NCBI GenBank assembly: GCA_030604885.1
Contig: JAUVUZ010000030.1
Coordinates: forward strand, 1-32,093
DNA from: Alphaproteobacteria bacterium
GTDB taxonomy: Bacteria; Pseudomonadota; Alphaproteobacteria; Rhodospirillales; Rhodospirillaceae
Direction of reading: 5' to 3'
DNA: 32,093 nt
Positions within the stretch are counted from its first letter, which is position 1. Every line of letters begins with the position of its first letter. Below the pieces are notes generated by a model. The model ran no database searches and was not told where the DNA came from. It worked only from the letters and a program-made list of their open reading frames with translations. Positions 1-7,301 of this stretch are shown piece by piece. The translations under genes and the position numbers were made by a program.

Positions 1-91
1 CCCTCCAAGGGGTGCCCTGGTGCGTTGCCGCCGCTTGCCGATGCGCCGCATCGGCTGCGCGACGGCGCCTGCCATTGCACCCCTTGGAGGG
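1..91. repeat. Inverted repeat with inner hairpin at the left edge
   Basis: Bases 1-15 are the exact reverse complement of bases 77-91 (arm CCCTCCAAGGGGTGC). Inside lies a second perfect stem, 38-45 with 47-54. A further 8-bp pair (22-29 with 90-97) competes with the outer stem. The element lies beyond the 3' end of the (-) strand thioredoxin gene and may extend left of the window. It could be a miniature inverted-repeat element or part of a transcription-ending structure. The rest of 92-125 shows nothing recognisable. Confidence 0.6.
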
Positions 92-125
92 CAACGCAGG
101 CGGTGGAAAATTATGGGTACAGCAC

Positions 126-806
126 CTAGGGCAGGCGGCCGGTTTCGGCAAAGGCGCGCAGCAGGTCCTTGGCCGGGTCCTGCAACAGGTCGAGGCCGTC
201 GGTGACCGCCACCAGCTTGCCGTCGGGGGTGACGAAGCCGCCCACCGGCAGGTTGCCGGTGCCGAACGCCGAGAGGGTGGCGTTGCCCTGGTCGGTGTAG
301 AGCGGCAGGTTGACGATCCCCTTGCCGCGATAGAAGTAGCGCGCGCCCTCGACCCCCGCCTTGTCGGCGGTGAGCACCGGCACCACCACCAGGCCGCGCC
401 GGGTCAGTTCCGGATAGAGGCGGTCGAGTTCGACCATTTCGGCGTGGCAGGGGCGGCACCAGGTGGCCCACAGCACCACGAACACCGGCTTGCCCGCGAA
501 ATCCGCCAGGCGGGTTTCCACCTTGCGGGCGGTGCGGTTGTCGAGCGGCACGTGCTCGGTGAGGGCGTGGGCGGGCGCCGGGCGCGGCACCTTGAACTCC
601 ACCACGTGGCGGCGCGCGTCGTCCAGGGTGCGGTAGCGCTTGTCCGGATCCGGGCTTGCAAATTGCGCCTTGATCAGCAAGAACAGGCCACCGACGACGA
701 CCAGCAGGCAGATCGCCGTCGCCACCGCCTTGACGATCGTGCGCCTGTCGTGAACCGGGATTTCGTCTTGCGAATTCCCGGGCGGCATGGAAGGCTCGGT
801 GTCCAT
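126..806 (-). CDS. TlpA-family membrane-anchored thiol-disulfide oxidoreductase
   Basis: A 226-residue protein with a cytoplasmic N-terminus, one membrane segment at about residues 26-45 and a periplasmic thioredoxin-like domain. The active site reads WATWCRPC (Cys117, Cys120), followed by a typical TlpA/ResA pattern and a cis-Pro-type region (GNLPVGGF). Such proteins reduce disulfides outside the membrane, often for cytochrome c or cytochrome oxidase maturation. No ccm gene is adjacent, so a CcmG role is not supported by context. The ATG at 806 follows GGGGAAG at good spacing. The gene is divergent from argH with only 39 bp between starts. The family call is firm; the substrate is unknown. 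Confidence 0.88.
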   Translation of the reverse strand: MDTEPSMPPGNSQDEIPVHDRRTIVKAVATAICLLVVVGGLFLLIKAQFASPDPDKRYRTLDDARRHVVEFKVPRPAPAHALTEHVPLDNRTARKVETRLADFAGKPVFVVLWATWCRPCHAEMVELDRLYPELTRRGLVVVPVLTADKAGVEGARYFYRGKGIVNLPLYTDQGNATLSAFGTGNLPVGGFVTPDGKLVAVTDGLDLLQDPAKDLLRAFAETGRLP

Positions 807-845
807 CGTCTTCCCCGATGCAAACGTTTTACCCCGCGAGACGCC

Positions 846-2252
846 ATGAGCAAGCCCACCGAACCCGCCACCCCGAGCAGCATCTGGGGCGGCCGCTTCG
901 CCTCCGGCCCCGCCGCCGTGATGCAGGAGATCAATGCCTCGATCGGCTTCGACAAGCGTCTCTATCGCCAGGACATCGCAGGCTCCAAGGCCCATTGCGC
1001 GATGCTCGCGGCGAGCGGCATCATAACCCAAGCCGACGCGAACGCCATCCTTTCCGGCCTCGACGCGGTGCTGGCGGAAATCGAGGCCGGGAGCTTCCCC
1101 TTCCGCGTCGAATACGAAGACATCCACATGAACGTGGAGGCCCGGCTCAAGGAGCTGATCGGCGAACCCGCCGGGCGCCTGCACACCGCCCGCTCGCGCA
1201 ACGATCAGGTGGCCACCGACTTCCGCCTGTGGGTGCGCGACGCCCTCGACTCGGCCGACGCCGGGTTCGCCGCCCTGCAACGGGCGCTGGTGACCCAGGC
1301 CGAGGCCCACGCCGACACGGTGATGCCGGGCTTCACCCACCTTCAGACCGCACAGCCGGTCACCTTCGGCCACCACATGCTGGCCTATGTCGAGATGTTC
1401 GGGCGCGACCGCGGCCGGTTGCAGGACGCCCGCGCCCGCCTCAACGAATGCCCGCTCGGCGCCGCCGCGCTCGCCGGAACCTCGTTCCCGATCGACCGCT
1501 TCGCCACCGCCAAGAGCCTCGGCTTCGACGGCCCGACGCGCAACTCCCTCGATTCCGTCTCCGACCGCGACTTCGCGCTGGAAGCGATGGCGGGCCTCGC
1601 CATCGCCGGGGTGCACCTGTCGCGCCTCGCCGAGGAACTGGTGATCTGGACCTCGGCGCCGTTCGCGTTCGTGCGGCTGCCGGATTCCTTCTCCACCGGC
1701 AGCTCGATCATGCCGCAGAAGCGCAACCCGGACGCCGCCGAGCTGTGCCGCGCCAAGGCGGGCCGCCTGATCGCCGACCTCAACGCCCTGCTGATCGTGA
1801 TGAAGGGCCTGCCGCTCGCCTATTCCAAGGACATGCAGGACGACAAGGAGCCGACCTTCGAGGCGTTCGACACCATGGCCCTCTGCCTCGCCGCGATGAC
1901 CGGCATGATCTCCGAACTCACCGTCGACGCCGCGCGCTGCAAGGCGGCGGCGGGCCAGGCGTTCTCCACCGCCACCGACTTGGCCGACTGGCTGGTGCGG
2001 GTGCTCGGCATGCCGTTCCGCGAGGCGCACCACGTCACCGGCGCGGTGGTCAAGGCGGCCGAGGCGGCGGGCTGCGACCTCGTCGACCTGCCGCTCGAAG
2101 CGATGCGGGCGGTCGAGCCGCGCATCACGCCGGAGGTCTACGCCGTGCTCACCGTCGAAAGCTCCGCCGCCAGCCGCCTCAGCTACGGCGGCACCGCCCC
2201 CGCCAACGTCCGCCGCCAGTGCGCCGAGGCGCGCACCCGCTTCGGCCTGTGA
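846..2252 (+). CDS. argH: Argininosuccinate lyase
   Basis: A 468-residue enzyme of the fumarase/aspartase superfamily. It splits argininosuccinate to arginine and fumarate, the last step of arginine synthesis in the cytoplasm. The N-terminus has the family's WGGRF motif and the substrate-binding [13 protein letters not shown] region. The mobile catalytic loop reads [12 protein letters not shown], with the catalytic serine. Length is normal for ArgH. The ATG at 846 has only a weak purine stretch upstream. It is the first gene of an apparent argH-lptM-lysA unit, an arrangement I know from many alphaproteobacteria. Confidence 0.97.
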   Translation: MSKPTEPATPSSIWGGRFASGPAAVMQEINASIGFDKRLYRQDIAGSKAHCAMLAASGIITQADANAILSGLDAVLAEIEAGSFPFRVEYEDIHMNVEARLKELIGEPAGRLHTARSRNDQVATDFRLWVRDALDSADAGFAALQRALVTQAEAHADTVMPGFTHLQTAQPVTFGHHMLAYVEMFGRDRGRLQDARARLNECPLGAAALAGTSFPIDRFATAKSLGFDGPTRNSLDSVSDRDFALEAMAGLAIAGVHLSRLAEELVIWTSAPFAFVRLPDSFSTGSSIMPQKRNPDAAELCRAKAGRLIADLNALLIVMKGLPLAYSKDMQDDKEPTFEAFDTMALCLAAMTGMISELTVDAARCKAAAGQAFSTATDLADWLVRVLGMPFREAHHVTGAVVKAAEAAGCDLVDLPLEAMRAVEPRITPEVYAVLTVESSAASRLSYGGTAPANVRRQCAEARTRFGL

Positions 2253-2263
2253 AGGACACGCCC

Positions 2264-2389
2264 ATGCGCCGCCTGCCCGTGATCGTCCTCGCCCTCGCCC
2301 TCGCCGCCGCCCTGCCCGCCTGCGGGAAAAAGGGCGACCCGGGCACCGTGCCCGGCGGCAACTACCCCACCTCGTACCCGCAGCGCTGA
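2264..2389 (+). CDS. lptM: Small LptM/YifL-type lipoprotein
   Basis: A 41-residue lipoprotein precursor. It has a basic start, a hydrophobic run of Leu/Ala and the lipobox LPAC, so Cys20 would be lipidated after cleavage by signal peptidase II. The next residues, CGKKGDPG, match the CGxKGP signature of the LptM (YifL) family. In enterobacteria LptM helps mature the LPS transport complex LptD/E. The gene sits between argH and lysA, its usual place, with 11 bp before and 10 bp after it. The function here is inferred from the motif and position. Confidence 0.82.
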   Translation: MRRLPVIVLALALAAALPACGKKGDPGTVPGGNYPTSYPQR

Positions 2390-2399
2390 AGGGTTTCCG

Positions 2400-3650
2400 A
2401 TGCACCACTTCGCCTATCGCGACGGCGCCCTCCACGCCGAAGACGTTCCGCTGGCGGCGCTCGCCGCCGAGGTCGGCACGCCGTTCTACTGCTATTCCAC
2501 CGCCACCCTGGCGCGCCATTACGACGTCCTCGCCGAGGCGGTGGCGCCCGCGACGATCTGCTTCGCGGTGAAATCCAACTCCAGCCTCGCGGTGATCCGC
2601 ACCCTCGCCGCGCGCGGCGCCGGGGCCGACGTGGTGAGCGAAGGCGAACTGCGCCTCGCCCTCAAGGCCGGGGTGCCCGCCAACCGCATCGTCTTCTCCG
2701 GCGTCGGCAAGACCGAGCGGGAGCTGTCGTTCGCGCTGGTCTCGGGCATCCGCCAGATCAACGTCGAATCCATCCCCGAGCTCGAGGCCCTCGACGCGCT
2801 CGCCCGGCGCATGGGCCGCGTCGCGCCGGTGGCGGTGCGCGTCAACCCGGACGTGGACGCCCACACCCACGAGAAGATCTCCACCGGCGGCGCCGAGCAC
2901 AAGTTCGGCATTGCCGCCGCCGACGCCCTCGACGTCTGCCGCCGCGCCCACGCCATGGCGGGGATCGAGTTCCGCGGCCTCGCCGTCCACATCGGCTCCC
3001 AGCTCACCGAGCTGGCGCCCTTCCGCGCCGCGTTCGCCAAGCTGCGCGACATGGTGCTGGCGCTGCGCGCGGCGGGCGTGCCGGTGGCGCACCTCGACCT
3101 CGGGGGCGGCCTCGGCGTGCCCTACATGGCGCACCAGGAGCCGCCCTCCCCCGCCGCCTACGCCGACATGGTGCGCGAGACGGTGGGCGACCTCGGCTGC
3201 GAGCTGACCTTCGAGCCGGGGCGGATGCTGGTGGGCAACGCCGGAATGCTCGTCGCCAAGGTGATCTACGTCAAGGAAACCGCCGCCAAGACCTTCGTGG
3301 TGGTGGACGCGGCGATGAACGACCTGGTGCGCCCGGCGATGTACGGCGCCCACCACGACATCCTCGCGGTGGCGCCGCGCGCGGGCGCGCCCAAGCCGGT
3401 GGACGTGGTCGGGCCGATCTGCGAGACCGGCGACACCTTCGACCGGGGCGTGGTGCTGCCGCCGCTGGCACCGGGCGACCTCGTCGCCTTCGCCACCGCC
3501 GGGGCCTACGGCGCGGTGATGGCCTCCACCTACAACGGTCGCCCCCTGGTGCCCGAGGTGCTGGTGAACGGCGAGATGCGCTGCGTCACCCGCCGCCGCC
3601 CCAGCTACGACGAGATGACCGCCCTCGAAACCCTGCCCAACTGGCTGTAA
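2400..3650 (+). CDS. lysA: Diaminopimelate decarboxylase
   Basis: A 416-residue PLP enzyme that decarboxylates meso-diaminopimelate to L-lysine. The PLP lysine lies in CFAVKSNSS near residue 60 of the alanine-racemase-like barrel. The phosphate-binding glycine loop is seen as DLGGGLGVPY, and the active-site cysteine region as GPICETGDTFD. The C-terminal beta domain carries AYGAVMASTYNGR. The gene begins 10 bp after the small lipoprotein gene and is last in the unit. A strong hairpin follows 18 bp after the stop. Length and motifs are normal. Confidence 0.97.
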   Translation: MHHFAYRDGALHAEDVPLAALAAEVGTPFYCYSTATLARHYDVLAEAVAPATICFAVKSNSSLAVIRTLAARGAGADVVSEGELRLALKAGVPANRIVFSGVGKTERELSFALVSGIRQINVESIPELEALDALARRMGRVAPVAVRVNPDVDAHTHEKISTGGAEHKFGIAAADALDVCRRAHAMAGIEFRGLAVHIGSQLTELAPFRAAFAKLRDMVLALRAAGVPVAHLDLGGGLGVPYMAHQEPPSPAAYADMVRETVGDLGCELTFEPGRMLVGNAGMLVAKVIYVKETAAKTFVVVDAAMNDLVRPAMYGAHHDILAVAPRAGAPKPVDVVGPICETGDTFDRGVVLPPLAPGDLVAFATAGAYGAVMASTYNGRPLVPEVLVNGEMRCVTRRRPSYDEMTALETLPNWL

Positions 3651-3668
3651 ATCCGGGGCTTCCAAACG

Positions 3669-3700
3669 AAAGAAGGGCTGTCTCGCGACAGCCCTTCTTT
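3669..3700. terminator. Bidirectional intrinsic terminator between lysA and ilvE
   Basis: A perfect 14-bp stem (3669-3682 with 3687-3700) with a TCGC loop. The arms begin with AAAG and end with CTTT, so each strand gives a GC-rich hairpin with a short U-rich tail. It lies between the convergent lysA (+) and ilvE (-) stops, so it can serve both. Confidence 0.85.
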
Positions 3701-3719
3701 GCGTTGTGCCGGGGCGAGG

Positions 3720-4616
3720 TTACGCCGCGGCTTCGAGCTTGAGGCGACCGTGGACCAGGTCGTCGTAGTCCTGCATCAGCACCTTGGTGACCTCGCGGCC
3801 GGGGAACTGGTGGTCGTCGATGGACTGCACCGGGGTGACCTCGGCGGCGGTGCCGGTGACGAACGCCTCGTTGAACAGCGGCATCTCCTCGGGCAGGATC
3901 GCCCGCTCGATCACCGCGTAGCCCCGGCGCTTCGCCAGTTGCAGCACGGTCTGGCGGGTGATGCCGTTGAGGAAGGTCTCCGGAATCGGCGCGTGGATCT
4001 CGTTGCCGCGCACGAACAGGAGGTTGGCGCCGGTGGTCTCGGCGATCCGCCCCTTGTGGTCGAGCATCAGGCTCTCGTTGAAGCCCGCGGCCTCGGCGGC
4101 GTGCTTGTTGAGGGTGCAGATCATGTAGACGCCCGCGCACTTGGCGTGGCAGGGGATCGAATCCGGCGCCGGGCGGCGCCACTTGCCGGTCTGCACCCGC
4201 AGGCCCGCCATCCGCGCCTCGGGGGTGAAGTACGACGGCCATTCCCAGGTGGCGATCGCCACGTGGATTTTGTTGAGCTTGCCGGAGACGCCCATCTGCT
4301 CCGAACCGCGCCACGCGAACGGGCGGATGTAGCCGTTGGTGAGCTTGTTGGCGGCGATCGCGGCGTCCTTCGCCGCGTTGATTTCGTCGATGGAATAGGG
4401 GATGGTGAAGTCCATCGTTTCCGCCGACTTGAACAGGCGCTCGGTATGCTCCTGGCCTTTGAAGATCGTGCCGTTATAAAGGCGCTCGCCCTCGAACACC
4501 AGGGACGCATAATGGAAGCCGTGGGCGAGAACGTGGATCTTGGCGTCGCGCCACGGAACCAGGCGACCGTCGTACCAGATGAAGCCGTCGCGATCGTCGA
4601 AGGGAAGAAGTGACAT
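3720..4616 (-). CDS. ilvE: Branched-chain amino acid aminotransferase
   Basis: A 298-residue fold-type IV PLP aminotransferase, converting branched-chain 2-oxoacids to valine, leucine or isoleucine with glutamate as donor. Residues 157-164 read CHAKCAGVY-like, placing the PLP lysine at Lys159, the same number as in E. coli IlvE. Glu193 in AETTGANLL would bind the pyridine nitrogen. Other family motifs are FHYASLVFEGER near residue 35 and NGITRQTVLQLA near residue 217. It is divergent from the MarR-type gene with 77 bp between starts. A D-amino acid or aminodeoxychorismate role is less likely from the motifs. Confidence 0.92.
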   Translation of the reverse strand: MSLLPFDDRDGFIWYDGRLVPWRDAKIHVLAHGFHYASLVFEGERLYNGTIFKGQEHTERLFKSAETMDFTIPYSIDEINAAKDAAIAANKLTNGYIRPFAWRGSEQMGVSGKLNKIHVAIATWEWPSYFTPEARMAGLRVQTGKWRRPAPDSIPCHAKCAGVYMICTLNKHAAEAAGFNESLMLDHKGRIAETTGANLLFVRGNEIHAPIPETFLNGITRQTVLQLAKRRGYAVIERAILPEEMPLFNEAFVTGTAAEVTPVQSIDDHQFPGREVTKVLMQDYDDLVHGRLKLEAAA

Positions 4617-4663
4617 GGCGAAGTCTCGTTATGTTTGCGATTGTTTCCGAATCGATGAGACCT

Positions 4664-4692
4664 TGAGTAACATCCAACACGGATTATGTCAA
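4664..4692 (-). promoter_or_regulatory. Possible ilvE promoter in the ilvE-petP gap
   Basis: On the (-) strand a perfect TTGACA lies at 4692-4687, 17 bp upstream of TACTCA (4669-4664), which is a poor -10. The only other candidate is a (+) strand TTGAGT (4663-4668) 16 bp from TATGTC (4685-4690). That one would start transcription at or inside the petP ATG. The 77-bp gap is therefore shared by both genes and is a natural place for MarR-type autoregulation, but I cannot point to a clear operator palindrome. Confidence 0.3.
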
Positions 4693-4693
4693 C

Positions 4694-5215
4694 ATGGCTG
4701 ACGTAACGACCCGGATCAACCCGCTCTTCCTGCGCGACGAGGAACTCCGGCAAGGCATCGAGCTGCTCTATTTCGCCTACCGCGAGTTCACCAACGAGCC
4801 GGACGAAATGCTGTCGCAGCAAGGGCTTGGCCGGGCGCACCACCGGGTGATCTACTTCGTCGGGCGGCAGCCGGGGATCAGCGTGTCGGACCTGCTCTCG
4901 ACGCTCAGGATCACCAAGCAGAGCCTGTCGCGGGTGTTGAGCCAACTCCTCAAGGAGGATTTCATCCACCAGCGCCCGGGCCTGCGCGACCGCCGCCAGC
5001 GCCTGCTGGAGCTGTCCCCCAAGGGCGTGGAGCTGGAGCGCCAGTTGACCGAAAACCAGCGCAAGCTGCTGGCCCGCGCCTACCGCGAGGCGGGGGCCGA
5101 GGCGGTGGAGGGATTCCGCAAGGTGATGCTGAACATCATGAACGAGGACGACCGCGGCCGCTTCCCCGCGCAGACGACTCCGCCGCTGCCGGGCTGGCGC
5201 GGCGGCGCCTCGTGA
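4694..5215 (+). CDS. petP: PetP-type MarR-family transcriptional regulator
   Basis: A 173-residue winged-helix protein of the MarR family. The helix-turn-helix is at about residues 60-95 (ISVSDLLSTLRITKQSLSRV) and the wing has the family's D-R-R pattern (GLRDRRQRLLELSPKG). It overlaps or abuts an OmpR-type regulator gene. In Rhodobacter capsulatus the same pair, petP-petR, lies next to the bc1 genes and is needed for their function. Here the bc1 genes are about 22 kb away. The ATG at 4694 has no purine-rich ribosome site before it, so translation may be leaderless or start elsewhere. MarR membership is certain; the petP name is inference from the pairing. Confidence 0.8.
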   Translation: MADVTTRINPLFLRDEELRQGIELLYFAYREFTNEPDEMLSQQGLGRAHHRVIYFVGRQPGISVSDLLSTLRITKQSLSRVLSQLLKEDFIHQRPGLRDRRQRLLELSPKGVELERQLTENQRKLLARAYREAGAEAVEGFRKVMLNIMNEDDRGRFPAQTTPPLPGWRGGAS

Positions 5216-5226
5216 GCGGGGGCGAC

Positions 5227-5928
5227 ATGGAGAGCACGCCCCACCACATTCTCGTGGTCGACGACGACACCCGCCTGCGCGGCCTGTTGCAGCGGTTCCT
5301 GTCCGACAACGGCTTCGTCGTCTCCCAGGCGGCGGATGCCGCCGAGGCGCGCCAGGCGCTGGTGTCGCTGGAGTTCGACCTGCTGATCGTCGACGTGATG
5401 ATGCCCGGGGAGGACGGCATGAGCCTGACCCGCAGCCTGCGCGAGACCCGCGACCTGCCGATCCTGATGCTCACCGCCATGGGCGAGGCGGAGGACCGCA
5501 TCGGCGGCCTGTCGAGCGGCGCCGACGACTATCTCTCGAAGCCCTTCGACCCGCGCGAGCTGCTGCTCCGCATCAACGCCATCCTGCGCCGCACCCGCCG
5601 CCCCGAAGCCCCGGCCGACGGCGGCGACGCGCCGGAGATGCTGAACCTCGGCGCGTGCGTCTACGACGTGCGGCGCGAGGCGCTGATGAAGGGCGAGGAG
5701 GCGGTGCGCCTGACCCCGGCGGAGGCGGCGCTGCTGAAGGAACTGGCGCGCCACCCGGGCGAGATCCTCTCGCGCGACGAGCTGGCGGTGGCCACCGGCG
5801 TATCGCGCAACCTCCGCACCGTCGACGTGCAGGTCACCCGCCTGCGCAAGAAGATCGAATCCGACCTGCGCCTGCCGCGCTACCTTCAGACCGTGCGCGG
5901 CAAGGGCTACATGCTGATGCCCGAGTGA
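5227..5928 (+). CDS. petR: PetR-type OmpR-family response regulator
   Basis: A receiver domain (about residues 6-120) is joined to an OmpR/PhoB winged-helix DNA-binding domain (about 135-230). The acidic pocket is VDDD near residue 11. Asp56 in LLIVDVMMPGEDG is the phosphate acceptor, and the conserved lysine is in SKPFDPREL. The DNA-binding part shows LTPAEAALLKELARHPGEILSRDEL and VDVQVTRLRKKIE. I chose the ATG at 5227 because GGGGG precedes it. A GTG at 5212 that overlaps the petP stop (GTGA) would add five residues. The petR name rests on its pairing with petP. Confidence 0.85.
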   Translation: MESTPHHILVVDDDTRLRGLLQRFLSDNGFVVSQAADAAEARQALVSLEFDLLIVDVMMPGEDGMSLTRSLRETRDLPILMLTAMGEAEDRIGGLSSGADDYLSKPFDPRELLLRINAILRRTRRPEAPADGGDAPEMLNLGACVYDVRREALMKGEEAVRLTPAEAALLKELARHPGEILSRDELAVATGVSRNLRTVDVQVTRLRKKIESDLRLPRYLQTVRGKGYMLMPE

Positions 5929-5933
5929 CCGCG

Positions 5934-7301
5934 ATGGCCGACGACGCCCTCCACTCCGCCGCACCCGGGCAGACGCCGCGTTCCTGGCGCTTCCGCCTCA
6001 AGGCGCTGCTGCCGAAAAGCCTGCTCGGCCGCTCGCTGCTGATCATCCTCACGCCGCTGATCATCCTCCAGATCGTCACCGCCACGGTGTTCTACGACCG
6101 CCACTGGGGCACCATCACCCGGCGCCTCGCGATTTCGGTGGCGGGCGACGTGGGCACCATCGTCGCCTATCTGCGCGACCACCCCGGCCCCGCCTCGCGC
6201 GCCTGGATCGTCGCCGAGGCGCGCCAGCACATGCAGCTCACCGTGCGCTTCGCCGACGGCGAGGTGCTGCGCAACCTGCCCTCGGAAGGCTCCGACATCT
6301 CCCTGGCGCCGCTCGCCAACGCGCTCAAGAACTCGGTCACCCTGCCGTTCCAGATCTACGACAGCGACGACGACGACAGCAGCATCGAAATCCGCATCCA
6401 GACCGCCGACGCGGTGCTGATCGTCGAATCCCCGAAAAAGCGCCTGTCGTCGTTCACCGCCTATCTGTTCCTGCTGTGGATGGTCGGCACCTCGCTGCTG
6501 CTGTTCGGCATCGCCACGATCTTCATGACCAATCAGGTGCGCGCGGTGCGCCGCCTCGCCACCGCGGCGGACAGCTTCGGCAAGGGGCGCGACGCGCCGT
6601 GGTTCAAGCCCGAGGGCGCCACCGAGGTGCGCCAGGCGGCGCAGGCCTTCCTGCTGATGCGCGAGCGCATCAAGCGCCAGATCGACCAGCGCACCGAAAT
6701 GCTGGCGGGCGTCTCCCACGACCTGCGCACGCCGCTGACGCGGATGAAGCTGCAACTGGCGATGATGCCGAACGACCCGGGCGCCGCCGACCTCGCGGGC
6801 GACGTGGAGGAGATGGAGCGGATGGTGGAGGGCTACCTCGCCTTCGCCCGCGGCGAGGGGCGCGAGCCGATGCGCCCCAGCAACGTCTCCGAACTGGTGG
6901 AGACGGTGGTCGGCCGCTTCACCCGCAACGCCGCGCCCATCGACCTGCACATCGAGCGCGGCCTCACCCTGCCGCTGCGCCCCCACGCGGTGGAGCGCTG
7001 CCTCTCCAACCTGATCGGCAACGCGGTGCGCTATGCGGAGCACGTGGCGGTGCGGGTGGGCCAGCGCGGCGACGCGGTGGAAATCCTCATCGACGACGAC
7101 GGCCCGGGCATCCCGCCCGACCGGCGCGACGACGTGTTCCGCGCGTTCTTCCGCATCGAAAGTTCGCGCAACCGCGAGACCGGCGGCGTCGGCCTCGGCC
7201 TCACCATCGCGCGCGACGTCGCCCGCAGCCACGGCGGCGACATCCAGCTCACCGACTCGCCGCTCGGCGGCCTCAGGGTGCGGCTGATCCTGCCGCTGTG
7301 A
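5934..7301 (+). CDS. EnvZ-like membrane sensor histidine kinase
   Basis: A 455-residue sensor kinase. Membrane segments are at about 32-54 and 175-198, enclosing a periplasmic sensor of about 120 residues with an acidic run (DSDDDDSS, 144-151). A HAMP linker follows. His262 in GVSHDLRTPLTRM is the phosphorylation site. The ATPase domain has the N box (LSNLIGNAVRYAEH, near 358), G1 (DDDGPGIP, near 387), F (FRAFFRIESS) and G2 (GGVGLGLTIA). It starts 5 bp after petR and is therefore its probable partner. Its 3' end overlaps the opposite FAD gene by 29 bp. Confidence 0.93.
   Translation: MADDALHSAAPGQTPRSWRFRLKALLPKSLLGRSLLIILTPLIILQIVTATVFYDRHWGTITRRLAISVAGDVGTIVAYLRDHPGPASRAWIVAEARQHMQLTVRFADGEVLRNLPSEGSDISLAPLANALKNSVTLPFQIYDSDDDDSSIEIRIQTADAVLIVESPKKRLSSFTAYLFLLWMVGTSLLLFGIATIFMTNQVRAVRRLATAADSFGKGRDAPWFKPEGATEVRQAAQAFLLMRERIKRQIDQRTEMLAGVSHDLRTPLTRMKLQLAMMPNDPGAADLAGDVEEMERMVEGYLAFARGEGREPMRPSNVSELVETVVGRFTRNAAPIDLHIERGLTLPLRPHAVERCLSNLIGNAVRYAEHVAVRVGQRGDAVEILIDDDGPGIPPDRRDDVFRAFFRIESSRNRETGGVGLGLTIARDVARSHGGDIQLTDSPLGGLRVRLILPL

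Noticed and set aside
1-97. Integron attC site
   Set aside because: The paired GCGTTGCC and GGCAACGC resemble attC ends, but the spacing and the outer 15-bp repeat do not fit, and there is no integrase or cassette arrangement.
126-3665. Very long open frames antisense to argH and lysA, and similar ones opposite most genes
   Set aside because: High GC removes stop codons from the other frames. The translations are rich in Arg, His, Gly and Ala with no domain motifs, while the opposite frame carries complete known enzymes.
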